Source of the DNA: Streptomyces sp. Ru71
Lineage (GTDB): Bacteria; Actinomycetota; Actinomycetes; Streptomycetales; Streptomycetaceae
NCBI RefSeq assembly: GCF_002920535.1
Contig: NZ_PQSS01000006.1
Location: 124,001 to 188,000 of the forward strand
Direction: 5' to 3'
Length of the DNA stretch: 64,000 bases
The notes below the pieces were generated by a model, which was not told the DNA's origin, did not search any database, and worked only from the letters and a program-made list of their open reading frames with translations. Positions 33,549 through 42,142 of this stretch are shown here, in pieces (position 1 is the first letter of the stretch; every line of letters starts with the position of its first letter). The position numbers were made by a program, and so were the translations under genes.

Positions 33549-34274
33549 TCACTGCGGCACGGGCAGGCATTCGGCGAGCAGGCCGACGATGTCGCGCCAG
33601 GCCCGCTGCGCGTGCAGCGGGTGAGAGCCGACGCTGGGGAGCACCGCGTGGCCGACCGCGGGGTGGTGAAAGGCGTGCAGGGCGCCGCCGTAGACCACGA
33701 GGCGCCAGTCGACGCCCGCGCCCTGCATCTCGGCGGCGAACGCGTCCCGTTGCTCAGGCGGCATGATCGGGTCCTCCGATCCGACGCCGGCCCACACGGG
33801 GCAGCGGATGCGCGCCGCCTCGCCCGGTCGGCCCGTGGTAGTTGCGTTGACCGTTCCGATCGCCCGCAGGTCGACGCCGTCGCGCCCCAGTTCCAGCGCG
33901 ATCGCGCCCCCGGTGCCGTAGCCGATGGCGGCGATCCGGTCGGGGTCGGTCCGCGGCTCGGCACGGAGCACGTCGAGTGCCGCGTGGCCGATGCCCCGCA
34001 TCCGGTCGGGGTCGGCGAGCAGCGGCATCACACGTGCCGGCATCTCCTGCGGGTCGGTGAACCAGCGCCCGCCGTGCAGGTCGAAGGCCAGCACCACATA
34101 GCCGAGTTCGGCCAGGGTGTCGGCCCGGCGGCGCAGGACGTCGTTCAGGCCCGGCCCCTCCGGCCCCAGCAGCACCCCGGGGCGGCGGTCCGCACCGGCG
34201 GGGAGTGCGAGGTGGCCGGTCATCGTCAGGCCGTCGGCTTGGTAGGTGACCGTGCGCGTGGTAACCGTCGTCAT
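33549..34274 (-). CDS. Dienelactone hydrolase family protein lacking the usual nucleophile
   Basis: 241 residues from the ATG at 34274. The alpha/beta-hydrolase fold is clear: GHLALPAGADRRPGVLLGPEGPGLND, VVLAFDLHGGR, then the elbow IAAIGYGTGGAIALEL, the acid GVGSEDPIMPPEQ and the base GALHAFHHP. In dienelactone hydrolases the elbow is G-x-C-x-G-G (or Ser); here the central residue is Gly. Asp and His of the triad remain. The protein may be catalytically dead, use another residue, or have a binding role. It ends 12 bases from the small coiled-coil gene and is divergent from a hypothetical gene. Confidence 0.85.
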   Translation of the reverse strand: MTTVTTRTVTYQADGLTMTGHLALPAGADRRPGVLLGPEGPGLNDVLRRRADTLAELGYVVLAFDLHGGRWFTDPQEMPARVMPLLADPDRMRGIGHAALDVLRAEPRTDPDRIAAIGYGTGGAIALELGRDGVDLRAIGTVNATTTGRPGEAARIRCPVWAGVGSEDPIMPPEQRDAFAAEMQGAGVDWRLVVYGGALHAFHHPAVGHAVLPSVGSHPLHAQRAWRDIVGLLAECLPVPQ

Positions 34275-34400
34275 GGGACGGGACCGTAGTGTGCGCCGAG
34301 CCGGGCCGGTCTCTGCCGTCGGCAGAACGACGATGCCGCGCCCGGGAACGGTCCGGAAAACGGGGGTGATCGGCTCGGGGCGGTGTGCGAGGATCCGAGC

Positions 34401-35123
34401 GTGCTGACTGAACGGATCGCGGCGGTGGACTGGGCCGCGATTCCCACACCGGTCCTGCGGGTCCCGCCGTGCGCCGCCGAACGCTTTCCGCACGGCTGGC
34501 GGCTTCCGAGTCCGGTGGCACCCCTGCAGGCGCTGGCCACCGCCCGCAATCAGGTCCAGGTCGCCGAGGCCATGACCCGGCTGCAGAACACCAGCATCCT
34601 GCACGGCCACATGGCCGCGGTCTTTCCGGCAGCGGTCGCGGCGGCCCCGCTCCTGCTGGACATCGCCGAGGAACCGGACGCGCATCCCCTGGCCCGGGAT
34701 TCCGCCCTCGGCCTGCTGAGCGACTTCCTGGCGCTGAACCCCTTCGCCGAATTCAATCGCGTAGACGGCACACCCCTGTGCTGCGCCGTGGCCGAACTGA
34801 TCCGCGCCCGCCGGCCGTTCCTGCGCTCGCTCGGCAAACGCGGCCGGACCCTGCTGCGGGAGACCGACGACCACTGGCGCTTCGAGGTCGGCGAGGTCCT
34901 GCCGGACGCGGGCCGGCCCTTCGTCTTCGGGATGCTGGACGGGCGGCTCCCCGGCCCAGCGGTCCGGGTGGAGATCCAGCACAACGGCGCACAGTGCCTC
35001 GCCTCGGTCGAGTACCAGCCGGAGAGCGAGTCCGGCGACGCCTGCGTACGCCTGGACGATTCCGCCGAGGTGGCGGTCGGCGCCGTGCTCCGCCCGGCCG
35101 AGTGCGGCGAGCGGGAGCACTGA
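34401..35123 (+). CDS. Hypothetical protein
   Basis: 240 residues from a GTG at 34401 preceded by GAGGA at 7 bases; a GTG six codons earlier is possible. Mostly helical with no signal peptide or membrane segment. The first half includes RVPPCAAERFPHGWRLPSP and paired-helix stretches (VAAAPLLLDIAEEPDAHPLARDSALGLLSDFLAL) reminiscent of HEAT/armadillo-type repeats; the C-terminal half is beta-rich. I do not recognise the family. It is divergent from the hydrolase gene across 126 bases and convergent with the MFS gene. Confidence 0.7.
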   Translation: MLTERIAAVDWAAIPTPVLRVPPCAAERFPHGWRLPSPVAPLQALATARNQVQVAEAMTRLQNTSILHGHMAAVFPAAVAAAPLLLDIAEEPDAHPLARDSALGLLSDFLALNPFAEFNRVDGTPLCCAVAELIRARRPFLRSLGKRGRTLLRETDDHWRFEVGEVLPDAGRPFVFGMLDGRLPGPAVRVEIQHNGAQCLASVEYQPESESGDACVRLDDSAEVAVGAVLRPAECGEREH

Positions 35124-35155
35124 GTCACCTACGACGGATGTCGCGACCGGGGCGG

Positions 35156-36640
35156 TCAGCCCGTCTCGTCTTCAGAAGCCTCGGCGGCCGCAGCGGCCGG
35201 TCGGGTACGGCGCACGGTCATCACGACGGCGGCCGCTCCGGTGGCGGCCAGGAGTACGGCGGCCACGGTGAGCCCGTGTTCGGCCGCGACGCGGGGGCCG
35301 CCGGCCGTGTCCAGGTAGGCCCCGCCGATGAGGGCGGTGCCGAGGGTGCCGCCGAGTTGCTGGACGGCGTTGAGGAGTCCCGCGGCGGAGCCGGTCTCCT
35401 GCGGTCCGGCGGCCCCCAGCGCGGTGGTGAAGAACGGCGGCGTGAACAGCCCGGTGCCCAGCCCCGCCAGCCCCAGAGCGAACGGCAGGGCCGTCGGGTA
35501 GGCGTCGGGGGCGGCGGCGCGGTAGGCCAGGACGGCAGCCGTCAGTCCAAGGGCGAGAGTGGCGATGCCGGCGTGCATGACGCGGGTGCCGTACCGGGGA
35601 GCGAGGTGGCTTCCGGCGGCCCACGAGGCGATGGCCAGTCCCGTCGACCAGGGCAGCAGGCTGAGTCCGGCGGTGAGCGGCCCGTCGTGGAGGCCGAGTT
35701 CGAGGTGGAGGACGACGACGGTCATGACGCCGTTCATCACGGCGAAGAACAGCGTCGACGTGGCCAGTGCCGCGGGAAAGACGCGGCCGCGCAGCAGGGC
35801 GGGTTCGATCAGCGGATCCTTGCCGAGGCGGGCGACGCGGCGCTGCTGGACGGCGAACACCGTCAGGACGGCGGCGCCGGCCGCGGCGATCGCCCATGCG
35901 GCGAGTCCCGGGTGACCGGTGGCCAGCGGGCACACCAGCAGAGCGGTGCCGAGCATGGCCAGTGCGGTGCCGGCCGGGTCGAGACGCGGGCGCACGGGGG
36001 CGCGGTCCTCGCGCAGACACGGGGTGAGCGCCAGGACGGCGGCAGCGAGGGGGAGGTTGACGAGGAAGACGACGCGCCAGGAGGAGCCGAGCAGGTCGGC
36101 ATGGGTGAGGACGCCACCGAGCGCGGGGCCGGCGACGGCGGACAGCCCCATGACGGGACCGATCATGCCGAGCGCCTTGGACAGCTCCGGGCCGGTGAAC
36201 AGGGCACGGATCAGCCCGAACGTCTGCGGGATGACCGCGGCCGCGGCGGCGCCCTGCACGGCGCGCAGGGCGATGAGGGCTGCGGCGGTGGGAGCGAGCG
36301 CGCACGCCAGGGAGGCCGCGGCGAACGCGATGACCCCGGCGCGGAAGACGCGTTTGCGGCCGTGGATGTCGCCGAGGCGGCCGCCGCTGAGCAGGCCGAG
36401 GGCGAAGGCGAGGGTGTAGGAGGCGCTGAACCACGGGATGGTGGTGTCCGCTCCGCCGAGGTCGGTGTGGATGACGGGGGCGGCGACCTGGACGATCGTG
36501 GCGTCGAGGAGGTTCATGGCCTCGGCGGCGAGGAGCGCGGCGAGCGCGATCCAGCGCCATCGGTGCCTCGCGCCGCCGGAGGCGGTGCCCGGTGCGGCGG
36601 GCGCGGTGGTGGTCGCGGGTGTACCGGTCGTGCGGGACAT
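35156..36640 (-). CDS. MFS exporter of the EmrB/QacA (DHA2, 14-TM) type
   Basis: 494 residues from the ATG at 36640. About 14 hydrophobic segments. Motif A region is GGRLGDIHGRKRVFRAG, and motif C (antiporter motif) is MGLSAVAGPALGGVL. TM1 contains LLDATIVQVAAPVI, the DHA2 motif D1 pattern. It likely expels drugs or toxic metabolites by proton antiport. It is divergent from a tandem Lrp-type regulator with a 125-base gap, which is the obvious candidate to control it. An in-frame start at 36742 would overlap that promoter. Confidence 0.92.
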   Translation of the reverse strand: MSRTTGTPATTTAPAAPGTASGGARHRWRWIALAALLAAEAMNLLDATIVQVAAPVIHTDLGGADTTIPWFSASYTLAFALGLLSGGRLGDIHGRKRVFRAGVIAFAAASLACALAPTAAALIALRAVQGAAAAAVIPQTFGLIRALFTGPELSKALGMIGPVMGLSAVAGPALGGVLTHADLLGSSWRVVFLVNLPLAAAVLALTPCLREDRAPVRPRLDPAGTALAMLGTALLVCPLATGHPGLAAWAIAAAGAAVLTVFAVQQRRVARLGKDPLIEPALLRGRVFPAALATSTLFFAVMNGVMTVVVLHLELGLHDGPLTAGLSLLPWSTGLAIASWAAGSHLAPRYGTRVMHAGIATLALGLTAAVLAYRAAAPDAYPTALPFALGLAGLGTGLFTPPFFTTALGAAGPQETGSAAGLLNAVQQLGGTLGTALIGGAYLDTAGGPRVAAEHGLTVAAVLLAATGAAAVVMTVRRTRPAAAAAEASEDETG

Positions 36641-36765
36641 GCGGGCCCCCAGGGATGGGTTTCTCGGCTGGTCGGCGACCACCGTGCCCGCCCGCCTGGG
36701 CCGGCTTCCATTTCTTCGCGGTCGATGGGTGATTACTTCCACCAGGGTCGGCTAGTTTGCTCGAT

Positions 36766-37761
36766 ATGCTCGTGCTGGACGATGTGGACCGGGGCCTGAT
36801 CCATGCTCTGCAGGTGGACGCGCGGGCGCCGTTCACCCTCATCGCCGAAGTGCTCGGCTCCTCGACGCAGACCGTCGTCCGCCGCTATCGGCGCCTGTAC
36901 GCGCGGGCCGGGCTGCGGGTGGTGACGCTGCCGACGCCGCGCAGCGCGGGCGTCCACCAGTGGTTCGTACGGCTGACGGCCGCGACGCGCAGCGCCCACG
37001 ACCTGGCTGTGGCGCTGGCGCGTCGGCCGGACACCTCGTGGGTGCGGCTGACGTCCGGTGGCACGGAGATCGCGGCGATCATCCAGACGCCGCCGTCCGG
37101 TCCGGACGCGCACGCGCTGCTGCTGCGCGACATCCCGCGCACCGCGGGGATCACCTCGGTCTCCGCGCACTATCTCCTGCACACCTACCTCGGCGGCCCG
37201 ACCGCCTGGCGGGGGCGGGTGAACGTCCTGGACGAGGACCAGCAGGCCCGGCTGCGCGCCGGACGGGACACAGCCGGCGCGGAAGGGCCCATCCCGGGTC
37301 CCGGGGCGGAGCCGTACCTGTTGACCGACGCGGACCGCGTGTTGCTGTGCGCGTTGCGCGAGGACGCGCGGCGCAGCTACGCGGATCTGGCGGCGGCGAC
37401 CGGCACGACGGCGTCGACGGTGGCCCGCAGGCTCGCCGAACTGCGGGCGCGCGGCGCGCTGTTCTTCGACGTGGACGTGGACCCCGCGCTGGTGGGCGTC
37501 ACGGTGTCGGCGCTGCTGTGGATGCAGATCGCTCCGGCGCACCTGGAGACCGTGGCGACCGCGCTGTCGGGCCACGAGGAACTGGCGGTCGTCGCGGCGA
37601 CGACGGGGCCGACGAACCTGGTCGCGCAGGCGCTGTGCCAGGACGCGGAGGCGCTCCACACCTATCTGACGCGGCGCCTGGCGTGGGAGGCGATCACGCG
37701 CATCGAGACGGCCCCGGTGCTGCGCACGTACAAGGCCGCGGTGACGATGCGGACGCACTGA
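36766..37761 (+). CDS. Tandem Lrp/AsnC-type regulator (two HTH-RAM units)
   Basis: 331 residues from the ATG at 36766; a TTG three codons upstream is the alternative, and no clear ribosome site is seen for either. It is twice the usual Lrp length. One unit begins DDVDRGLIHALQVDARAPFTLIAEVLG (HTH about 5-45) with a RAM-like domain after it. The second begins TDADRVLLCALREDARRSYADLAAATG (HTH about 188-230) with RAM region LLWMQIAPAHLETVATALSGHEEL. Fused Lrp pairs are known in Streptomyces and would act as a covalent dimer. Likely regulates the divergent MFS exporter and itself. Confidence 0.88.
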   Translation: MLVLDDVDRGLIHALQVDARAPFTLIAEVLGSSTQTVVRRYRRLYARAGLRVVTLPTPRSAGVHQWFVRLTAATRSAHDLAVALARRPDTSWVRLTSGGTEIAAIIQTPPSGPDAHALLLRDIPRTAGITSVSAHYLLHTYLGGPTAWRGRVNVLDEDQQARLRAGRDTAGAEGPIPGPGAEPYLLTDADRVLLCALREDARRSYADLAAATGTTASTVARRLAELRARGALFFDVDVDPALVGVTVSALLWMQIAPAHLETVATALSGHEELAVVAATTGPTNLVAQALCQDAEALHTYLTRRLAWEAITRIETAPVLRTYKAAVTMRTH

Positions 37762-37906
37762 CCCGTTCAGCGCGCCTCCCGGACGATCCACCGGAGGTAC
37801 CGCTACTTTTATCCGTTATAAGCACACTGTCCGTACGTTCGAGCCGCGCTCGCGCGTACGGCGGTGGTCCCTGCCTGCTCCGCAGCCGTCCCCCACTGGA
37901 GCCGCC

Positions 37907-38755
37907 ATGCCCCTGCTGCTCATCCAAGGCACGTACCGTCTGAAGGGCACGAAGCCGGACGGAGACACCGTCCATTTCGTCGCCGACAGCCCCGACGAGT
38001 GGAAGCTCGTCGGCGGCAAGCACCCCGTCATCGCCTCCAGCAGCGGTGACGCGCCCCTGCGTCTGGAGGGCATCGACGCGCTGGAGACCCACTACGCCGG
38101 GGTGCACCAGCCCCTGGAGTTCGGCCACGCGGCCGCGTCGGAGCTCCTGAGCTGGCTCGGGTTCAACTCCGTGGAGCGCCAGCGGGACGAGAAGGTCACC
38201 GCCTCGACCCCCGAGACCGTGCCCGGCTGGATCCTCACCGGGGGCGGTGACGTCAACAACCGCGCCGTGGCTCTCGCCGGCCGGGGTGCCCCTCCCGCGG
38301 CCAGCGGTACGGCGGTGGTCGTGGACGTACCGCTGCTGCGGCAGACCGCCAACCACCACCTGGCGTCGCTGGGTCTGGTCTATCCCACCTTCTACGCCGG
38401 CCTCTTCCCCGACCTGCGCGAGGAACTCACCGACGTCGCGCGCAGTGCCCGCACGGCCGGTCAGGGGCTGTGGTCGAAGGACGTGACGACGTCCGGATTC
38501 AAGGTCGCCGACCTGTCCACGATCACCGACAACGCCGTGATCCTGCCCAAGCTCTTCCGGCGCCTGGTGGACTACTTCCAGCTGGGCATGCCGATCTCCT
38601 GCTTCCCCGCCTTCCTCGCGGGCAAGGGGGACATGCTGACGGTGATGGCCACCGGAGAGCGCCTGGTGGGACTGCACCACGTCGTCACCGTCAGCAACGG
38701 CCACACCGTCCGTCTCACCCATCCGGTCGAGGACCTCCTCTTCGACGAGGGCTGA
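37907..38755 (+). CDS. Staphylococcal-nuclease-like (SNase) fold protein
   Basis: 282 residues from the ATG at 37907 (TGGAG 6 bases upstream). The N-terminal half matches the SNase OB-fold: YRLKGTKPDGDTVHFVAD and LRLEGIDALETHY correspond to the DGDT calcium loop and the RLxxIDxxE segment with the catalytic Arg and Glu. The second catalytic arginine is not obvious. The C-terminal half (KVADLSTITDNAVILPKLFRRLVDYF onward) has no known domain. No signal peptide, so intracellular. Nuclease activity is plausible but unproven. A short A/T-rich stretch at 37804-37822 may be its promoter. Confidence 0.72.
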   Translation: MPLLLIQGTYRLKGTKPDGDTVHFVADSPDEWKLVGGKHPVIASSSGDAPLRLEGIDALETHYAGVHQPLEFGHAAASELLSWLGFNSVERQRDEKVTASTPETVPGWILTGGGDVNNRAVALAGRGAPPAASGTAVVVDVPLLRQTANHHLASLGLVYPTFYAGLFPDLREELTDVARSARTAGQGLWSKDVTTSGFKVADLSTITDNAVILPKLFRRLVDYFQLGMPISCFPAFLAGKGDMLTVMATGERLVGLHHVVTVSNGHTVRLTHPVEDLLFDEG

Positions 38756-38931
38756 GAGGAGGACAGGCCCAGGAAGCACTCACGCGCCATCAGGAGGCAG
38801 TGCGGCGTTACCGGGAAGGCAACCACATCCCTGTGGTACGTGGCGTAGACCACGCCTAGGATGTCGCGGATCCGACGGCTGGAACGGCGTGCCGGGCCGG
38901 CCGTCACCGAGCCCACCGTGAGGTTGAAGAC

Positions 38932-40569
38932 ATGCGTTCCTCCGCCGGAGCCGCCGCGCGCCGCCCGCGCGTTCGCGCCCGACTCGCCGTCGCCGCCGTC
39001 GCCGCCGTACTCGCTGTCACGACCCCCGCTCTCATATCCGGCGCGGCCAGGGCCGGTACCGGGCGCACCCCGGGTCCCGCGGTGACCGCGCACTGGTCGA
39101 CGCAGGCCCTCGCTCCCGGCGTCACCGTCCGCTCGGGGGTGCTGAAGAGCGGGGTCACTCACTCCTGGACCGTCTCGGTCCAGGTCCCGAGCGTGCTGCG
39201 GTTCAGCAGCAACGACCCGGACGCACCCGTCAGCTGGTCCGAGGTGTCCACCCGTGCCTGGGCCGACGCCACGGCGAAGAAGCTGACGGAGGCGGGTCTG
39301 CAGCCGCGTGTCGAGGCGGTCGAGTGGCCGCGCTACGCCGACACGCCGCACGGCGTCATGGGCTACCGGGTCCGCGTCGGGCGCTTCGCCACCAAGGACC
39401 AGTCCCAGGGGACGGTGACGGCCGTCAACGGGCTCGGCCTGCACGCCACCGCCTCCTGGACCGGTTACGACGTCCAGGAGCCGGCCGACCTGCAGCACGT
39501 GCACGTCGCGGTCATCGACCCCAGGACGTTCAGCGGGCAGGTCGAGGCCACTCATGACGGCAATGTCGCCGACCGCGTGACCACCTCCGCCGTGGCCAGG
39601 AAGCTCCACTCGCTGGTCGGTGTCAACGGCGGCTTCTTCGTGATGACGCCGAACGACGGTGTGCCGGGGGTGATGTCCGCCATCGGCGCCTACGACGGCG
39701 AGCTCGCATCCATGGCGGTCGGCGCACGCTCCGCACTGATCATCGACGACGGCCGCAGGTTCCGGACGGCGGACCTCACCAGCACGGTGACGGTCCGGTC
39801 GGGCGATGCCGCCTTCCGGATCCAGGGCATCAACCGGCGGCCCGGAACGGTCCGTGACTGCGGCCGTCCCGGCGCCAGGCCGAGTGAGCTTCCCTGGCAG
39901 GACGTGACCTGCCAACTGGACGACGACATGGTGCAGTTCACTCCCGCCTTCCAGGCCGACCTGCCGACCGGTCCCGGCACCCAGGTCGTCCTGGACGCGT
40001 CCGGCAGCGTCGTCTCGGTCGGTGCCCGTGGCGGCCGGGTGCCGGTGAACGGGCGTGTCCTGCAGGGCATCGGCCGGGCCGCCGACTGGCTGACGGCACA
40101 CGCGAAGCCGGGACAGCGGCTCACGGTGAGCGAGGTCGTCCGCGACAGCGAGGGCAGGCGCGTCGAGCTGGGCGCCGGCGACTCCCTCCTCAGCGCGGCC
40201 CCGACGCTGCTGCAGGACGGCCGTATCGACATCGACGCCGCCGCGGAGGGCGTCGTCGACCCGGAGTACCCGCACTTCGGCTACGCCTGGGCCAACGTCC
40301 GTCAGCCCCGCACGATGGCCGGCGTCGACAAGCAGGGCCGCCTCATTCTCGCCACGGTCGACGGCAGGCTGAAGGGCGGCAGCGAGGGCTTCACCCTCTA
40401 CGAGGCCGCCACGTTCATGAAGTCGCTCGGCGCGGTGCAGGCGATCAACCTCGACGGCGGCGGCTCCACGGCCATGGCCGTCAAGGGAGCGCTGGTCAAC
40501 CAGCCGTCCGACGCGACCGGCGAGCGCGCGGTGGGAGACACCCTGCAGGTACTGCCGGCCGCCGGCTGA
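38932..40569 (+). CDS. Secreted phosphodiester glycosidase (NAGPA) family protein
   Basis: 545 residues with a signal peptide (RARLAVAAVAAVLAVTTPALISGAARA). Residues about 100-160 contain TAKKLTEAGLQPRVEAVEW and GYRVRVGRFATKDQSQ, resembling an SPOR peptidoglycan-binding domain. The C-terminal half is the NAGPA fold (PF09992 type): VGVNGGFFVM, SALIIDDGRRF, RTMAGVDKQGRLILATVDGR, SEGFTLYEAATFM and the signature AINLDGGGSTAM. The family hydrolyses N-acetylglucosamine-1-phosphodiesters; in bacteria, wall glycopolymers are the likely target. Extracellular, wall-associated. GAGG precedes the ATG. Confidence 0.9.
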   Translation: MRSSAGAAARRPRVRARLAVAAVAAVLAVTTPALISGAARAGTGRTPGPAVTAHWSTQALAPGVTVRSGVLKSGVTHSWTVSVQVPSVLRFSSNDPDAPVSWSEVSTRAWADATAKKLTEAGLQPRVEAVEWPRYADTPHGVMGYRVRVGRFATKDQSQGTVTAVNGLGLHATASWTGYDVQEPADLQHVHVAVIDPRTFSGQVEATHDGNVADRVTTSAVARKLHSLVGVNGGFFVMTPNDGVPGVMSAIGAYDGELASMAVGARSALIIDDGRRFRTADLTSTVTVRSGDAAFRIQGINRRPGTVRDCGRPGARPSELPWQDVTCQLDDDMVQFTPAFQADLPTGPGTQVVLDASGSVVSVGARGGRVPVNGRVLQGIGRAADWLTAHAKPGQRLTVSEVVRDSEGRRVELGAGDSLLSAAPTLLQDGRIDIDAAAEGVVDPEYPHFGYAWANVRQPRTMAGVDKQGRLILATVDGRLKGGSEGFTLYEAATFMKSLGAVQAINLDGGGSTAMAVKGALVNQPSDATGERAVGDTLQVLPAAG

Positions 40570-40579
40570 CCACCGTCGC

Positions 40580-40829
40580 TCACTCCCCGTCCTGCCGCGG
40601 CAGCCCCGCCCCCACCCGCTGCGCCGTCTCCCGCAGCCAGATGTGGCCGCGTCGTGGGTGTGGACGGGGTGCCACCACAGGGCCTCCCGCAGGGGCACGG
40701 CCTCGTACGGCGGTTTGTGCGCTGGTACGTCACCCACGGCAGCCGGGCCAGGTCCTTGCGGGTGAGCCGGTCGCCGACGCCCGGATGGTCCTCGGCGACG
40801 AGGAACACCCAGCGGTCGTTGTAGAGGTC
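40580..40829 (-). pseudogene. 3' remnant of a LysR-type regulator gene
   Basis: Read on the minus strand from 40829, the sequence encodes the end of a LysR effector domain: [38 protein letters not shown], then after a frame change PYEAVPLREALWWHPVHTHDAA, then after another IWLRETAQRVGAGLPRQDGE and a stop at 40582-40580. Both shifts fit single-base losses, near 40717 and near 40646. The 5' two-thirds, including the DNA-binding domain, is missing. It abuts an SDR tail at 40830. Confidence 0.8.
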
Positions 40830-41016
40830 CGCTCGGCCGCACCGGAACCGTCGACGAGGTCGCCGGGCTGGTCGTGTTCCTGCTGTCGGAGGAGTCGTCG
40901 TTCGTCACCGGTGCCGAGATCCCCGTCGACGGCGGGCTGACCGCGCGCGGCGGGGTCAAGTCGGTCTCCGACGCGCTGCGCGAGGGGGCTCGTGAAGGGG
41001 CTGGAAGGCAGGGCGC
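40830..41016 (+). pseudogene. 3' remnant of an SDR oxidoreductase gene
   Basis: From 40830 the plus strand encodes [41 protein letters not shown], the last 45 or so residues of a short-chain dehydrogenase (the GxxxxDVDGG-type C-terminus). The Rossmann fold and catalytic Tyr are absent and there is no start. The frame then runs on into unrelated sequence without the original stop. It is joined directly to the LysR remnant, as expected if one deletion removed the 5' halves of a divergent regulator/enzyme pair. Confidence 0.78.
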
Positions 41017-41061
41017 TGTCCGTTTCGCGGGGCATCGGCGGTCCGGTAGGTCGTCCGTGCG

Positions 41062-42108
41062 TCAGCCGGCGTCTGGCAGGCCCCATATATGGACGGACGT
41101 CCGGTCTTCGGAAAACGTGTACCAGTTGCCGTTGCCCGCCGTGCGGGCGGGGCCGGTGACCGGGTGGGGGTAGGAGACCTCGCCGCGCAGGGTCATACCG
41201 GTGGTGTCCAGCAGCCAGTGGCGGGCCGGGCCGTGTCCCGCGTCGCCGGCCGAGGTGCCGGCGACGACGGTGTCCTCGGTGACGAAGGCGGCCTCCATGT
41301 CCCAGTACACCCGGCCACCGCCCGGATGCCCGGGCACGGTGCCCTCCGCGTCCAGGTCCCGCAGCATCGCGCCGCCCTCGGCCGCGTGCAGGTAGAGCGC
41401 GTCCTGCTGCACATCCGTGGCGAGCAGATGCCGGCCCGACGGGCTCACGTCCAGCAGCACCGTCTCGTCGTCGATCTTGTGCACGGCCAGCCGCCGCCCG
41501 TCCCAGCGTCCCCACAGTGCGGGAGAGCCCTCCTCGCCCTCGCCGACGCTCAGGCCCATCTGAGCCGGATCGGGGTGCGGCGTGTGGAACGAGCCCGAGG
41601 CCACCGTGCCGATGCTCGCGCGGCCCAGGACGCGGCCGTCGGCGGCGTCCAGGACGAGCCACTGCTCGTCGTCCTCCGCACGGACATGCGCCCAGACCAG
41701 CCTGCCGTCGGCGGAGAACGCGGCGGATCCGCTATCGGGACACCCGTGCTCCTCCTCGTCGTCGGCGTACTCGGCGAACTCCCGGTGCTCGTGCGGGTGT
41801 TCACCGGCCCAGCAGGCGTGCCGCAGCTCCCACAGGGTGGCGCCGGACGCGTCCACGCAGCGCACCGCGTGCACTCCGGCGAACACGGCCGTACCGCCGT
41901 CCCCGGACACCGTCGCAGTGCCGAAGCCGCGCGGCCAGGGAGCGGGGAAGCGCACCACGCCGCCCGTGTCCGGGTCGAGCGCGGCCAGTTCGGCGTCGGA
42001 ACGCTGTACGACCAGCCGGCGCCCGGCCCGGTGCAGGACTTCGGGCGCGTCCGCCGACCTCGGGTCCAGTGGGGCGGCGATGGTGGCGACGAGACGAGCG
42101 GCGGTCAC
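41062..42108 (-). CDS. Beta-propeller-like hypothetical protein
   Basis: 348 residues from a GTG at 42108, fixed by GGGAGGA 4-5 bases upstream. No signal peptide. Repeated blade-like segments end in W or L plus GxxL patterns: [61 protein letters not shown]. This suggests a WD40/quinoprotein-type seven-blade propeller. An acidic, Cys-containing loop ([14 protein letters not shown]) interrupts it. Probably a cytoplasmic scaffold of unknown partner. It follows the zinc-ribbon-like gene by 34 bases, third in a coupled set. Confidence 0.72.
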   Translation of the reverse strand: MTAARLVATIAAPLDPRSADAPEVLHRAGRRLVVQRSDAELAALDPDTGGVVRFPAPWPRGFGTATVSGDGGTAVFAGVHAVRCVDASGATLWELRHACWAGEHPHEHREFAEYADDEEEHGCPDSGSAAFSADGRLVWAHVRAEDDEQWLVLDAADGRVLGRASIGTVASGSFHTPHPDPAQMGLSVGEGEEGSPALWGRWDGRRLAVHKIDDETVLLDVSPSGRHLLATDVQQDALYLHAAEGGAMLRDLDAEGTVPGHPGGGRVYWDMEAAFVTEDTVVAGTSAGDAGHGPARHWLLDTTGMTLRGEVSYPHPVTGPARTAGNGNWYTFSEDRTSVHIWGLPDAG

Positions 42109-42142
42109 TGAGTCCTCCCGCGTGTGAGAAAGGGACGTGGGC

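Noticed and set aside
38773..38859. Short peptide gene starting at a GTG near 38801, before the NAGPA gene
   Set aside because: AGGAGG is only two bases from the GTG and the 19-residue product has no feature; treated as leader sequence.
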